Positions 11,801 to 22,617 of a DNA stretch of 64,000 bases are shown here, piece after piece. Within the stretch, counting starts at the first letter, position 1, and the number at the start of each line of letters is the position of its first letter. Origin of the DNA: Fragilariopsis cylindrus CCMP1102 (lineage: Eukaryota; Bacillariophyta; Bacillariophyceae; Bacillariales; Bacillariaceae); NCBI GenBank assembly GCA_900095095.1, contig FMBT01000297.1, positions 620,001-684,000 on the forward strand, written 5' to 3'. A program made the translations under genes and the position numbers. The notes beneath the pieces are model-generated. The model had not been told where the DNA came from and did no database searches. It saw nothing but the letters and a program-made list of their open reading frames with translations.

Positions 11801-12913
11801 GATTCAGCTTTCTTGGATAGTTCTTCACTATTCTGCCATGTGGAAGTTACTTTCACAAGTTGCTTTGATAACTTCTCCTCGTCCTTCTTTAGCTTGGAAT
11901 GCGAATCATCAAACTCCCCCTTAAGCTTAGATGATAATTCATTTGCAGCCTCATCACGTTCCTCGACCTGATGCGTGTACGTTTGTGCTTGATTCTCTAG
12001 TTCGGTTACCTTTTCTTCCATTTCAGAAGATCCTTCAACGTTGTTGTCCAAAGCTGTCTGTGCTCTTAAAAAATCACTCGCTATGACGAATCGCTCAATA
12101 CGCTCGATGTCAGCATTATTCTTACTCCACATAAGATAACTCTGTTTCTCTCCTCGTAATCTTTCAAGGGTGGGTGTAATCTCTTCCGATAGGACCGAAT
12201 TAAGCTCGTCAACTTTTGCTTGTTTCTTATCAATCGTCTTGATAGCTGCAACTCGTTTGGTTTCGTACATGCGTGTCCCGGCTGCCTCTTCAACCATGCC
12301 TAGAATCTCGTGTGGTTTCATGTTTAGTACCTTAGTGATTCTACCCTGCATAATTAGAAAGTGCGGATTGTTCACATTCAATTGAACGGAATGGAATAAG
12401 TTTTGAACCTGCCCAGCAGGAGAATTACGACCATTGATCAGATACTTCGATTTACCTCCCAACAAAACCTGACGAGTTACGGTAACTTCAGAGCATTGCT
12501 CGTACCCAACTGGAGAGGTTGCTTCATCTTCGTTATTGAATACAACGGTTACACTAGCCTTCGTGATTCCAGCTTGACCTTGCTTGTATACAAGTTCCGA
12601 AAGGTTCCCAGCTCGGACTTGACTGAGATTTGTAATACCCAAGACGAAACAAATCGCATCTAAAATGTTGGACTTTCCCGAACCGTTCAAACCCGTAATA
12701 GCGTTGAAATGGGGATCAAATCTTTTTTTTTTGTAAGGTCAAAACGGAAATAAACACAACTAATTAGAGACATATTACGTATGGACTCTATCTATAGAAT
12801 CATGCCTGTTTTTCCAAGTCAACAAATCGTTCGGTTGCTACAACTCACCCTTCTACTACTGTTCGACGAGCGTAGGATTTGAATCCGTCAATCACGACCT
12901 CTTGAACATGCAT
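8807..12913 (-). CDS. SMC2: Condensin SMC2 ATPase (4 exons, three apparent 1-nt indels)
   Basis: Exons: 12913-12849, 12721-11494, 11339-9695 and 9554-8807, all joined by GT-AG introns (127, 154 and 140 nt). The N-terminal head has GLNGSGKSN (Walker A) and [25 protein letters not shown], an SMC2-specific stretch. Coiled coils flank a hinge centred near 11100-10600. The C-terminal head has [34 protein letters not shown] and [14 protein letters not shown]. The frame breaks three times: an extra base in a GGG run near 10544, and missing bases near 9505 (GGG) and 9390 (GTAATAAG). Correcting these gives a length divisible by 3, about 1228 aa, normal for SMC2. The gene is expected to be essential, so I read the breaks as sequence errors. 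SMC2 pairs with SMC4 in condensin. Confidence 0.93.
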
Positions 12914-13559
12914 GATGCTACTTAGATGGCGGCAAGGATATGATGTATGTCTTGTTGTTTTTGTAAGTTAACCTTGCTGTTGTCTGATGATAATATGTGT
13001 GACAACAACAACTTCAATACAGTGCATTCGAAATGGACTGAACTAGACAATTGTTTGAACATGAGAGAATTCAAAAATTATGTAAAATGTCACGCGCGCG
13101 CGGGACGATACTTTTTCTCGCCACAAATTTATTTTATAAATCAGTCGTGTATCTTGATAAAACCAATAAAAAGCGAAAGATATGGAAAAGAAAACTAGTA
13201 CGGTTTGGAAACCAACAACGAAGATTGATATACAGTTAGATTTATTGAGAAAGCTAGTGGTTACAACTATAGTCGTTGACATTCGAAAAATAAAACTAGC
13301 CCTAGGATAGATGAACAAAACCAAAATGAAGAAACTAATTCGAATGAGTTCCATATTGAGTGAAAATTTCCAAATGGGTAGAAAGATAAAAGAGAGGAAT
13401 AAAAAGAAGTCTAACTCCTTTTTGTACCGAATCGAAAAAGAACTATTTTCACTTCATAAAGTCAAAAATTCTAACTCTACAAGGCAATTCAGAAATAATA
13501 ATAATATTAATCACCACTATAGTATTACCTCTTCATCTATTCAACATTGAAAAATAATC
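12914..13559. other. Divergent intergenic region (SMC2 / M6 peptidase)
   Basis: A 646-nt AT-rich spacer between head-to-head genes. Short open frames here translate to Lys/Asn-rich or hydrophobic low-complexity sequence and are not supported as genes. A CGCGCGCG tract lies at about 13093-13101. Confidence 0.5.
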
Positions 13560-15779
13560 ATGTTCAAGAATATCCTCTTCATCGCTCCTTTTATCGGATT
13601 ACTCATCACAATGGTCATGGTCGATTCGGCACCAACAAATCCAAATCCATTTCAACTCGAACATGATGGAGGAAAGCAGACCCCGGATTTGTTCTTTCGC
13701 GGGTCTGTTCCCCATCGATCATTGATGACTGATACCAATGGGTATACCGTTATTCAGGATAGAAATTCTTCCAGATTTGTTTACGCGATGAGAAACGACA
13801 CTGGTACTAGCGAAGAACTGGTATCGAGTGGTATTGTTGTCGGCGAGGGTGATCCAGCGATCAAGAACATTCCCAAGAGACTTCGTCCGAACTCCTTCGA
13901 ACATGGTGACGATAACGATGATGATGATGATGATGATGAAGAAGAAGAAGACGCGAGACGATACCTTCTCGAAGATCACCGTGAATTGGCTGCTCCTTCT
14001 GGGTCAATTATATAACTTGATAGTTCTTGTCCGCTTTTCCAACCACGTAGATCGAGACCTACCTACAGCTGCTGAGTTGGAAATCGTGTTCAATCACGAA
14101 GTAACCATCCCGAAGGTAACCATGAGCTTGCTCCAACTGGTAGTGTTCGTGATTTCTTCCAAGTGAATTCGCGTAAGAAGCTTACTTTGGAATCCAAGGT
14201 ATATGGGTGGGTAGATCTTCCAGAGACTGAGGCATATTACGCTAATGGGCAGAGTGGCTTTGCTACCAAACAGTACATGGAAGCGTTACATAGTGCAATG
14301 AATATTGTTCAAAAGAATTCCGATGTCAACTTGTCTGAATTTGATGGAAACGATGATGGAAAGGTAGATTTGGTAACTCTCGTCCATTCCGGTTACGCCG
14401 CCGAGAATTATGGTACGGACCCAGATGGAGTAGTGGGTGAAGACCGGATTTGGTCTCATCACCGGAAGCTCCCGAAAAAGAAAAGATGGTATGGTAATCA
14501 AAGTGATGACGTCTGCATTTATCAATATGGTACAGTCTCGGCGTTCTTTGGTGAAAAGGGATCAGACATTGCGCGGATTGGGGTCATTTCTCACGAGATT
14601 GGTCACGCACTTGGTCTTCCAGATTTATATGGATCAGTAGATGGAAATGGAATCGGTTCGTATGATCTCATGTCGAATCACTGGGGCTTTCCAACATTAT
14701 ACAAGGACAGTCAATTCTACCCTCCAATCCTATCTGCCTGGACGAAGATGAAAGTCGGATGGGTCGAACCTATATTGATCAACAATTCAGGTACTTTTAT
14801 CATCGAAGCCTCTCAGTACTCGGAGGATATTTACCGAATCAACATGGATGAAGCCGGGACTGAGTATTTGTTGATTGAAAACCGTCAGGCTGTTGGGTTT
14901 GATTCGTTTCTTCCACAAGGCGGGCTTGCTATCTGGCATGTTGACGAAACAGCTTCAAACATCGAAGGTTACCCCGGACAAAATGAAGGAGGAATCCCAT
15001 GGCCATTTAATCAGCAACACTACAAGGTATCACTTCTTCAAGCCGATGGAGCCTATGACCTCGAAAACGCACGGAATAACGGTGATAAATTTGATCTCTT
15101 CCATGCAGATGGGATTGACTTTTTAGCTCCATCGTTCACCTATCTTGACGGTCCCCATCCAAACACCGACTCGTATAAAGAACAAATGCCGTCTCGAACA
15201 GGAACCTGGATCAATCAAATAAGCAAGTCAGGTCGTTTCATGTCATTTCATGTCAATTTCATGGATGAGTTATCAACCATCTTTGCTGGTGGGAACGGAG
15301 CCGCGGGTACCATGTTTGATCTAGTTCCAACGAAAGATATTAACATTCATAAGTTATATCTAAACCTTGTGAATGATGGACCTATGAATGCAGAGCTCTG
15401 GAGTAGAACCGGAACTCACGTTGGGTTCGAAAATAAACCATTGAAGTGGCAAAGAAATATTATAAGCCCTGTTGATGCACAAGGAAGTGGGAAGAAAACT
15501 AGTATGGATGTTGGGTCTATCACTCTGAAAGCAGGCATTCGTTATGCTTTTTATGTTGTAGTCTTAGATGGAAAATTTAGATACACCAATGGGAATGGAG
15601 TTGGGAATGTATCGACCTCTAACGAAGATCTTACTGTCTACGAAGGAGCTGGTCTTGGTCGTCCCTTCAATAACGTATACAACAACCGTATTTGGAATGG
15701 CAGCATTCTGTATAATGTCATTTCTTCTGATGACGACCAAGATAGACGTCGACTGCGAGGATCTACATCTTCTTTGTAA
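13560..15779 (+). CDS. Secreted M6-family (immune-inhibitor-A-like) metallopeptidase, with two compensating frame breaks
   Basis: The protein starts with a clear signal peptide (MFKNILFIAPFIGLLITMVM) and a propeptide-like region ending in an Asp/Glu run (about 13910-13950). The catalytic zinc motif HEIGHALGLPDLYG is encoded from 14592, the HExxHxxGxxD type of M6 peptidases. It is preceded by the family's GSVRDFF and WVDLPETEAYY-like strands. A C-terminal region of about 170 aa looks like a beta-sandwich. The frame shifts near 14011 (one extra or two missing bases) and back near 14102 (one G missing in a GAAGGTAACCAT motif present twice). The total span of 2220 nt is divisible by 3, so the two events cancel. 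M6 enzymes are secreted Zn proteases best known from bacteria; the substrate here is unknown. Confidence 0.82.
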
Positions 15780-15933
15780 TACAATTATTGTACTTGTATA
15801 AATGAGGACTAACTCGTTTTGTTGGTTGATTCTGTTCAATTCCCTCCCAATTATTATTAACACTCATAAATAGAATAATATCATTAATGTATAGAGTAAG
15901 ACTTGCATATTAATACCAAAGAAAAATCCTCAG

Positions 15934-17139
15934 TCAAAATCTATTATTGCTTAATCTTGAATTCTTACGTTTCCTGTGTTTGAACTCTATAGCTTGTTGG
16001 AATATGACATCATCTACAGATCCTAATGCAATCATTGATAATAAATCAATGAATGCTTCCTTTTTCGTATAATTCTCCTTGTCATTGTCTCTCCCACCAA
16101 TACCAGGTACGATATAAGTTATCCCGGTGAGTGGGATTTTTTTAATTCGATAATTCGTATCGGATCGCAGTGTCGATATCTTCTTCATGATGAGTTTGAC
16201 TTGCTCTTTTCGGTCTTTGACTTCATTAACAATATCACTCACATCCTCAACGTATCGTTTGTGAAAGGCGAAAGAAGGTGGACCAGTAATGATAGTGGTG
16301 GTGGCAGTTGTAGAGGGACGAGACTTATTATTGCGCACCCGACGATTATTATGATTATTGTTGTTGTTATTAAGTCGATTCGTACTTCCTCGTTTCCTAC
16401 TCGTTCCGTCGGTATTAATAGCTGCTGCGATCGTCATCGCATCTTTATCGTCGATTATCAATGCCTCGTTGTAGGTTTTGTCTAAGTATTGATCGAAGGG
16501 TGAATACAATTGCTTTGACCACCACAATTCTAAATGATCGGGAGCGCTCCCTCCACAGATCATACATTTGTTTGGGCTGTACCTACTACAAGGGTACAGG
16601 AGCTGCAGAATAGAATTACTTTCGTACCGAACGAACAAGTATCCGCCTCTCCCTTCATATATATGATCTTTTAGTAGATGGTGACACCATTTATACAGGA
16701 CCGCAGAAGGCTGTTATTTGTCGGTGAATTTCCATTTTTGTTCCGTAATTGAAAATGAAGAATAGTGAGAGAATTGCTTATTTTTTAATTGTTTGTTTGT
16801 TTGTTTGTTTGGAACAGCACAGCATACCATACACATGTGACCAAATGGAATTTCATTCATCCGTTTACCTACCAAATCCCAAAGAAATAAACCACACGCC
16901 CGTCGATTACTAGGTACCACGGCACTACCAGTACATGATCGCTGTGGGGGTATCGAAGATGTCGTCCGTTTCAAATACGACGACGACGACGATGTTGTTG
17001 TCTTAATTGAAGAAGATACTGTCGATGCAATCACCGAGGAAATGATTATCAGGAAACCGACAATCATAATTTTTAGTAGGATTGTCGTGTAATGTATTTT
17101 TCTCCCATATCGTCCTCGGGTTGACCATGTCTTTATCAT
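15934..17139 (-). CDS. Unknown membrane-anchored protein (2 exons)
   Basis: Exon 1 is 17139-16828 and exon 2 16710-15934, joined by a phase-0 GT-AG intron (GTATGC...ACAG, 117 nt), giving about 362 aa. Residues about 19-43 form a signal anchor or signal peptide. The middle contains several Cys residues (CTGS, RRACGLFLWDLVGKRM, CMICGG) that could form disulfides. An Asn/Arg-rich spacer precedes a Lys/Arg-rich C-terminal half. I do not recognise the family. The intron is my inference: without it exon 1 ends in a low-complexity NKQTNKQ tail, and with it the conserved-looking Cys and Trp-rich parts are joined in frame. Confidence 0.6.
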
Positions 17140-17700
17140 TATTGGCTAGGCTCAGTGGTGGTGGGGGGGGGGGGGGGGGTTAAGATTATAAATTACTTCG
17201 ATTGCTTTTAACTAATTCTAAATAATGATACTACTTCTACTCTAACTTAACGTTTTAGTTACAGTATGTCTTGAGCGTACCGGTAGACAAAATTCGACTA
17301 AGACGATTGCAACATATATTTTATAGAGAGCAGTGCATGACGTGTCGTCCAATCGTGTCAAATCACGAGATTTACTTCACATAATATCTTCTACTTCACA
17401 TATCTTCTTATGTACCATGCATGCAGGTACAGTATGCGAATACCGGTACACAGAATACTCGAAACTCGAAGTCAAGTTTAAAAGTAATCCTACTTGCTTG
17501 TTGACAAGAACAACCACTTATCAATATCCTATAGAATCAATCATTGCATCAAGCGCTAACATTGATCACATTTTTATTTTCCAAAACATCTTTTTGAAGC
17601 CGAACTATACCGTATCAATATTTTTTACTCATCTTTTGGCTGTTGACGACAATAACGACAATTTTCTTAAACATACTGCTCGTCGTTATTGTATTAAAAA
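17140..17700. other. Divergent intergenic region with a long poly-G tract
   Basis: A 561-nt spacer. It has a run of about 17 G at 17163-17179, just upstream of the minus-strand gene. A 123-codon open frame at 17333-17704 has no recognisable domain and overlaps the promoter of the downstream dehydrogenase gene, so I did not call it. Confidence 0.5.
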
Positions 17701-19446
17701 ATGACTACTAATTGCGGCTTACAGAACAGTGTTGTTTTGGACGGATTCTGTGCCTTAGAGCTACCAATTTTAGGTACGCCGGACTATTGATTTTTCGAAA
17801 GGTTTTGTTATTTCATTGTACTTTCACTCAAAGTGACTTTTGTACTTTTATTCTTATTCACTTTTTTTTAAGTCGATAAACCTAGATCATTAAAAGTCGA
17901 TGAAATTACTAATGAAATATTCGTGTTAGAAAGAGGAACACAGTCCATCATAAACATTTTTGATTCAGATGATGACGGCATACCTGATAAAAAGCAAACT
18001 GTAGCCTCTGCTTATGGATTGAACCACGGACTTGCTATCCATGATGGCTTCATCTACGCTTCTAGTGATAGCATGGTGTACAGGTGGCCAAACGATTCGT
18101 CAACCTATCCACTTGATATGGAGGCAGCAGTAATCGTCATTAATAATATCAACGAGGATGGTAATGGGGGTGCCCCTGAAGGCCACACGACGCGTACACT
18201 GGAATTCGATGATAAGGGGTGGCTTTACGTATCGGTAGGAAGTGGTGGGAACGTAGATTCTAACTCTTATAGATCGCGAATACGTAGAGTGGACTTGAAT
18301 GGTGATCCGACAATATTATCATTTCCTCAAGACTTTCAGACAATGGAGGTTTTTGCCGATGGCCTTCGTAATGAAGTTGGTCTAGCATTCGACAAACATG
18401 GTGCTCTTTGGGGTGTAGAAAACAGTGCAGATAGATTAGTCAGAGATGATCTTGGAGGAGATATACACGAAGATAATGTAAGTAATTATTGTCAGTATAC
18501 TATCGTGAATTTACTGAAACCAATCTTATTCTTTAAAACAAAATTACAAGGCATCGAAGAGAGACATAGATCTTATATTCTAATTTTAAATTATCTGTGA
18601 TTTCAGCCGGCAGAAGAATTAAACAGATTCCGTCAAGAGGATGCAGGGAAGCATTACGGATACCCTTATTGTTGGACAGAATATGAGCTTCCTACAACTG
18701 GAATGGGAAGAGGTACGGTATGGGCGTGGCCAAGTTTCTATGAGAATGGTGATATAACAGATGAAGACTGTCGTAATGAATTCGTTGCTCCTATTGTAAG
18801 CATGCAAGGACATTCCGCACCTTTGGGTATCACATTCTTTAACTTTACATCTCCAGATGATAAATCGGAGTTTTGCAATGGTACTGAATCCTTTCCAAAA
18901 GAGATGGACGGATATGCATTTATCGCGTATCACGGCTCGTGGAATCGTGACGTGCCAACAGGCTACAAAGTTGTGTATGTCCAAATGGACGAGAACGGTG
19001 ATGCGATAGGGGAACCGATTGATTTATTGTCCCACGAGCCACCGAATGCACATGGGAAGATGGATTTCGTCCAGTTGACGTACATTTTGATGTATGTGGA
19101 AGGTTACTGGTCACGAGCGATGGAACCAGGGTAATGGATCGAAAGTTGTTCGATTAGAATTCCTACGTCCAGAGGAACAGTCAACACCAACGTCAAATCA
19201 ACCAGAAACAGAAACTGAATCCCCATCCTCAAATTTATTGGCAAAGCCAACATCAACGTCAAATCAACCAGAAACAGAACTGTATCCCCATCCTCAAATT
19301 TCTCGGCAAAGCCAACACCAACGTCAAATCAACCAGAAAGAGAAACTGAATCCCCAGCCTCAAATTTCTCGGCAGCATCGAACTTTATTAGCATACAAAC
19401 CAATGCTTTGATAATATCCTTCGTTCTAATGCTAACTATGGGTTGA
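17701..19446 (+). CDS. Sorbosone/glucose dehydrogenase-type beta-propeller protein, GPI-like tail (3 exons, three apparent 1-nt deletions)
   Basis: Exons 17701-17773, 17873-18477 and 18607-19446, with GT-AG introns of 99 and 129 nt. Family features: LDGFCALELPIL, VDKPRSLKVDE, GLNHGLAIHDGFIYAS, GPGG-type turns, LRNEVGLAFDKHGALWGVEN, GKHYGYPYCW and AYHGSWNRDVPTGYKV, as in PQQ-type aldose/sorbosone dehydrogenases. Missing single G bases near 19055 and 19130, and a missing A near 19279, interrupt the end; allowing for them gives about 506 aa and restores the DGFRPVDV and GRLLVTSDG strands. The C-terminus is a Ser/Thr/Pro-rich triplicated 22-residue repeat followed by a hydrophobic end (NALIISFVLMLTMG), as in GPI-anchored proteins. 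No signal peptide is visible at 17701, so a further 5' exon may exist. The substrate is unknown. Confidence 0.8.
19183..19379 (+). repeat. 66-bp coding tandem repeat, three units
   Basis: Units start at 19183, 19249 and 19314. Units are 66, 65 and about 66 bp; each encodes a (T)PTSNQPETETESPSSN-like stalk. Unit 2 is one base short exactly where the frame of the dehydrogenase gene breaks. Confidence 0.85.
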
Positions 19447-19751
19447 AAACTTAAATAAGGGCAAAGCAATATGCATTTCGCCAGGTATTCCAAATGTGTT
19501 AAGAAAAAAGAATTAGATGGCATCTAATGAATGGCTCTAAATATATCAAGTAATTATCTAGTAGACGAACAAACTAATTTTCAACATCAACTCAATTGTT
19601 CTGGACAGGAGTGATATTTTTTGCTTTTATTGTGAAATTATATTACGTCCTCATCATAAATAATGACAACACGATATTTAAACCTCACAAAAAGAACAGA
19701 TTCGTTTACTACTTCGTGTTCGTTTCCTGGGTAATTTGCGCGATATTTTTC
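19447..19751. other. Convergent 3' spacer
   Basis: A 305-nt AT-rich spacer between the dehydrogenase gene and the minus-strand zinc-finger-like gene. A short hydrophobic open frame (19596-19805) overlaps the end of the next gene on the other strand and is not called. Confidence 0.4.
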
Positions 19752-21311
19752 TTAGCGAGGAACATTGGCATATCTGTCAACCAGTCGGCGATTCACAGCA
19801 TCTAATACCATCTGATTTAGAATAAGCGGTGGTTCGGTTTCGTTACCGACATTTGTTTGTAGACTTTTCTGGACGGAATGTCTTGCATCGATACGACCAT
19901 TCGACGCTCCAATCGGGAGAGAAGTCGAATCATCTAAAGCACCTTGCAAAAATGAACGAACATCTTTCCAGTCAAGGAGACGTTTCGGCTTCTTGTTTGT
20001 GACGTTTCTTTCTTCTGAAGCGGTTTTTCCATCGTCAATTTCGTCAGCATCATTGTTAGTAGGTGGTGCTGCTGCTTGAGTCATGATTACATTCAAGAGC
20101 TGATCAGTTTGTGACTGTACACGACTTTGGAGTAATATGTCGATCAATTCTAAGTGTCGCGGACGAACCAACGGCCAACAACATCCTTTTGTTGTGTCGT
20201 ATCCATAATAATGTTCTTGTAATCCGTCGGAATTTTCAAAGGAGCGAAAGCATCGTGGGCATGCTGATGCTGCTGCTGCTGCTGTTGCTTCCTCTGAAAT
20301 GGCGATTGCCTTGGCTCTTTCCGATTCGATATCGATACCTAGTGATTTACATTTGATCCGACATGACTCTTGCGATAATGGTTTATTCATATCGATCTGT
20401 AATCCCGTATGATGGAGCTGATGACAAGGACGAGATGATGTTGACTGCTGTGCCGGTATCATCGACGGTGTTTGGTTGGTTGTTGTTGCTGTTGTTGTTG
20501 TCGCCGCAATAGGAGCGAACATTGAATTAGATGCAGCGTGAACTGCTCGCTCCCAACATCGTTCGATCAAGGCGCGTGGGATATCCGTTTCGTCTAAGGT
20601 TATATCCGTACTCTGTAATGTTTTCATCCGTGATAATGACGCGTCTTTATTGAAGATCCGTAATTGTTCCTCCGATGGGTATTCTTGTGAGAGTCTCGCC
20701 ATCCGAAAGAGAATAGGAGGGACGCTATCTCCATGCTCGACGTTCCATTCAGTATCATCGCTTTTTCTAGTCTTTGTTTTTCGATTCTGCTGCCGATGAA
20801 TATGATGATTTTCTACCTTCTTTGTTGTTACACCTTCTAATGGCCAAGGCTTCATCGGGCAACCTCTCTTGAAAGGACCATCCTTATTGTTACCATATAT
20901 GCGAATATCTTCCGCGTGGCATACCACTGTGGATTGTTGTCGATTCCGCTTCCGTGGCCGCCGCCGAGCACTTTTGTCGTTTTTGTCATCATCATCATCA
21001 TCATCATCATCATCGTCGTCATCGTTTTGTGTCGTAGCATCATTAACACCAAAAGGACATTCGACCCCACGATCTTGATCATGTTGGGATGATCGAAGAA
21101 ATTTTTGAAGCCGCCAATTTTCGCGACGGACTTTGGCACCAGTAACGACAACGTGTTCCAAAGCATCTTGAATTTTCCCATAAACTCCGGTGTCTCGTTT
21201 GGTGATTTTCTTCCGCAACGCTGACACTCGTTTGTCCTTCTTGCCGTCGTCTTCATCTTCTTTTTCTTTTTTCATTTGATTTCGCTGCATTTTAGTCGTC
21301 GGCAACGACAT
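19752..21311 (-). CDS. Unknown protein with a C2H2-like motif and Asp repeat
   Basis: A 519-aa frame from the ATG at 21311; the frame stays open further upstream but only from a non-ATG codon. Basic, Lys/Arg-rich N-terminus. A run of 13 Asp encoded by TCATCATC repeats lies at about 20988-21025. A Thr-rich spacer follows near the middle. A single finger-like motif occurs in the C-terminal half: CPRCFRSFENSDGLQEHYY. There is no enzymatic motif. The composition suggests a nuclear protein, but this is only a guess. No indel is evident. Confidence 0.65.
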   Translation of the reverse strand: MSLPTTKMQRNQMKKEKEDEDDGKKDKRVSALRKKITKRDTGVYGKIQDALEHVVVTGAKVRRENWRLQKFLRSSQHDQDRGVECPFGVNDATTQNDDDDDDDDDDDDDKNDKSARRRPRKRNRQQSTVVCHAEDIRIYGNNKDGPFKRGCPMKPWPLEGVTTKKVENHHIHRQQNRKTKTRKSDDTEWNVEHGDSVPPILFRMARLSQEYPSEEQLRIFNKDASLSRMKTLQSTDITLDETDIPRALIERCWERAVHAASNSMFAPIAATTTTATTTNQTPSMIPAQQSTSSRPCHQLHHTGLQIDMNKPLSQESCRIKCKSLGIDIESERAKAIAISEEATAAAAASACPRCFRSFENSDGLQEHYYGYDTTKGCCWPLVRPRHLELIDILLQSRVQSQTDQLLNVIMTQAAAPPTNNDADEIDDGKTASEERNVTNKKPKRLLDWKDVRSFLQGALDDSTSLPIGASNGRIDARHSVQKSLQTNVGNETEPPLILNQMVLDAVNRRLVDRYANVPR

Positions 21312-22098
21312 AACTACAGCAGCTTGTTTGTTTATGGCTGTATGTACCGTTCCTTGCTCCTTGCTCCTTCGCCTGAATTGTCTTGTTGCTTTGTTGCCTA
21401 CTTCATGATTTACTATTCCTCTACTATTTTTAATTTTTTTTATTTTTTTTATTGTCACAACTTTTCTCAATTGATATTTTTAGTGAAAAAGTGAACAGGA
21501 GTGAGTCAACCCAAAAATAAAGATTTTTCTTGCTCATGACTCACTCACTCACTCACTACTCACTCAGCTAAAGATGGTTGCATAAGACCTTTTTCCAACG
21601 ACAGCCTGCCTGCCGACCATGGATTCCTATAGTATGAGCATAGGACGGCCAGATACCAATCAGATGTTCAAATCTTGTTTCACATCCTCTTCTCTCACTT
21701 TTCCTTTCTTCATCAACTTGAAACATCAAGATGACGAAGAACGTAGTTTGTAGTAGTAGATAAGCTTTGAGTCTCTTCGAGGTTCCCGACTACAACGACA
21801 CTACAGAGGAAAAGATTAGCATCAGAGAATGAGGCCGACAAGGCAACTTGCGTATACCTACGACACATTCCCTACAGCTAAGTCTGTTCACAATCGGAAA
21901 TCCACAAATGTATTCCGATATACGCACACAGACCTAAGGAAAGAATAGAAAAATAAGGAAAAATATGAATGGAATATAAGGATAATCGTATCTAACCACC
22001 GAAAGGAGGCAGATCATTCTACGTGCAACACCATGGTCACAGCCATAGGATGCCGTTCTTACACAAAAAGGCGTAAAACACCTAAAGGAAAAGAAGGA

Positions 22099-22154
22099 GA
22101 GGTGCAAGATCGCACCTCAACCGAGGAGAGGTGCAAGGTGCAAAAGCGCACCTC
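22099..22154 (+). repeat. Pair of GAGGTGC/GCACCTC inverted repeats
   Basis: Two hairpins share the same 7-bp perfect arms: 22099-22105 with 22112-22118 (6-nt loop), and 22128-22134 with 22148-22154 (13-nt loop). A third GAGGTGC arm lies near 22404. They sit upstream of the element 1 gag ORF. Confidence 0.75.
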
Positions 22155-22240
22155 ACGGCCTAGGAGCGCAAGCCAGTGCCGCAAGATATTGGAGAAGAGG
22201 AGCGCTGGCGCTTACAGTACTTTCGTTCTTCTAGCTAAAT

Positions 22241-22328
22241 ACACACGGAAGCTGGTACTATCACTCGTAAGCAAAATACGTACGACACACGGAAGCTGGT
22301 ACTATCACTCGTAAGCAAAATACGTACG
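22241..22328 (+). repeat. Tandem duplication 2 x 44 bp
   Basis: Positions 22241-22284 and 22285-22328 are identical 44-bp units beginning ACACACGGAAGCTGG. They lie in the leader of element 1. Confidence 0.9.
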
Positions 22329-22617
22329 ACCGAAATACTCCGGTTTTAAACGGTGCAATATTTCGTGTCACAACGAAAAATGGATACCTAACGAAAACCC
22401 AAGGAGAGGTGCAAACGAAAACTCCTACAATCTCCACAAAAAAACGGATAGGAATTGCAGTTCGAACACGAGAAATCGAACAGTGCATTGAAAAAAAAAA
22501 AAAAGTAAGGGTACGAAAACAAACGCACACCTATCATAAAACTCATATCGAAACAAGCAAAAGCCTTTGTTTCATCGAACCACGTACAAAAAGTTTTAAT
22601 TCATCATTACATCAATC

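Larger units (their letters stand above)
21312..22617. other. Spacer and leader of YR retroelement 1
   Basis: About 1.3 kb without a protein gene. It starts as host spacer with a TCAC microsatellite (21536-21568). From about 22030 it is likely the 5' leader of element 1, containing two GAGGTGC...GCACCTC hairpins and a 44-bp tandem duplication. I could not place the left end of element 1. Confidence 0.5.

Noticed and set aside
17163-17179. Poly-G tract as a regulatory or G-quadruplex element
   Set aside because: A single homopolymer of uncertain true length in an assembly with homopolymer errors; no repeated G-tracts.
17333-17704. 123-codon plus-strand open frame
   Set aside because: No recognisable domain and it lies in the promoter region of the dehydrogenase gene, whose exon 1 starts at 17701 in another frame.
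21521-21540. 15-nt match between the host spacer (GATTTTTCTTGCTCA) and repeat A of element 2
   Set aside because: Too short and T-rich; no flanking similarity, so not a terminal repeat or old insertion end.
22241-22328. CRISPR-like or regularly spaced repeat
   Set aside because: Two head-to-tail copies without spacers in a eukaryotic retroelement leader; simple tandem duplication.
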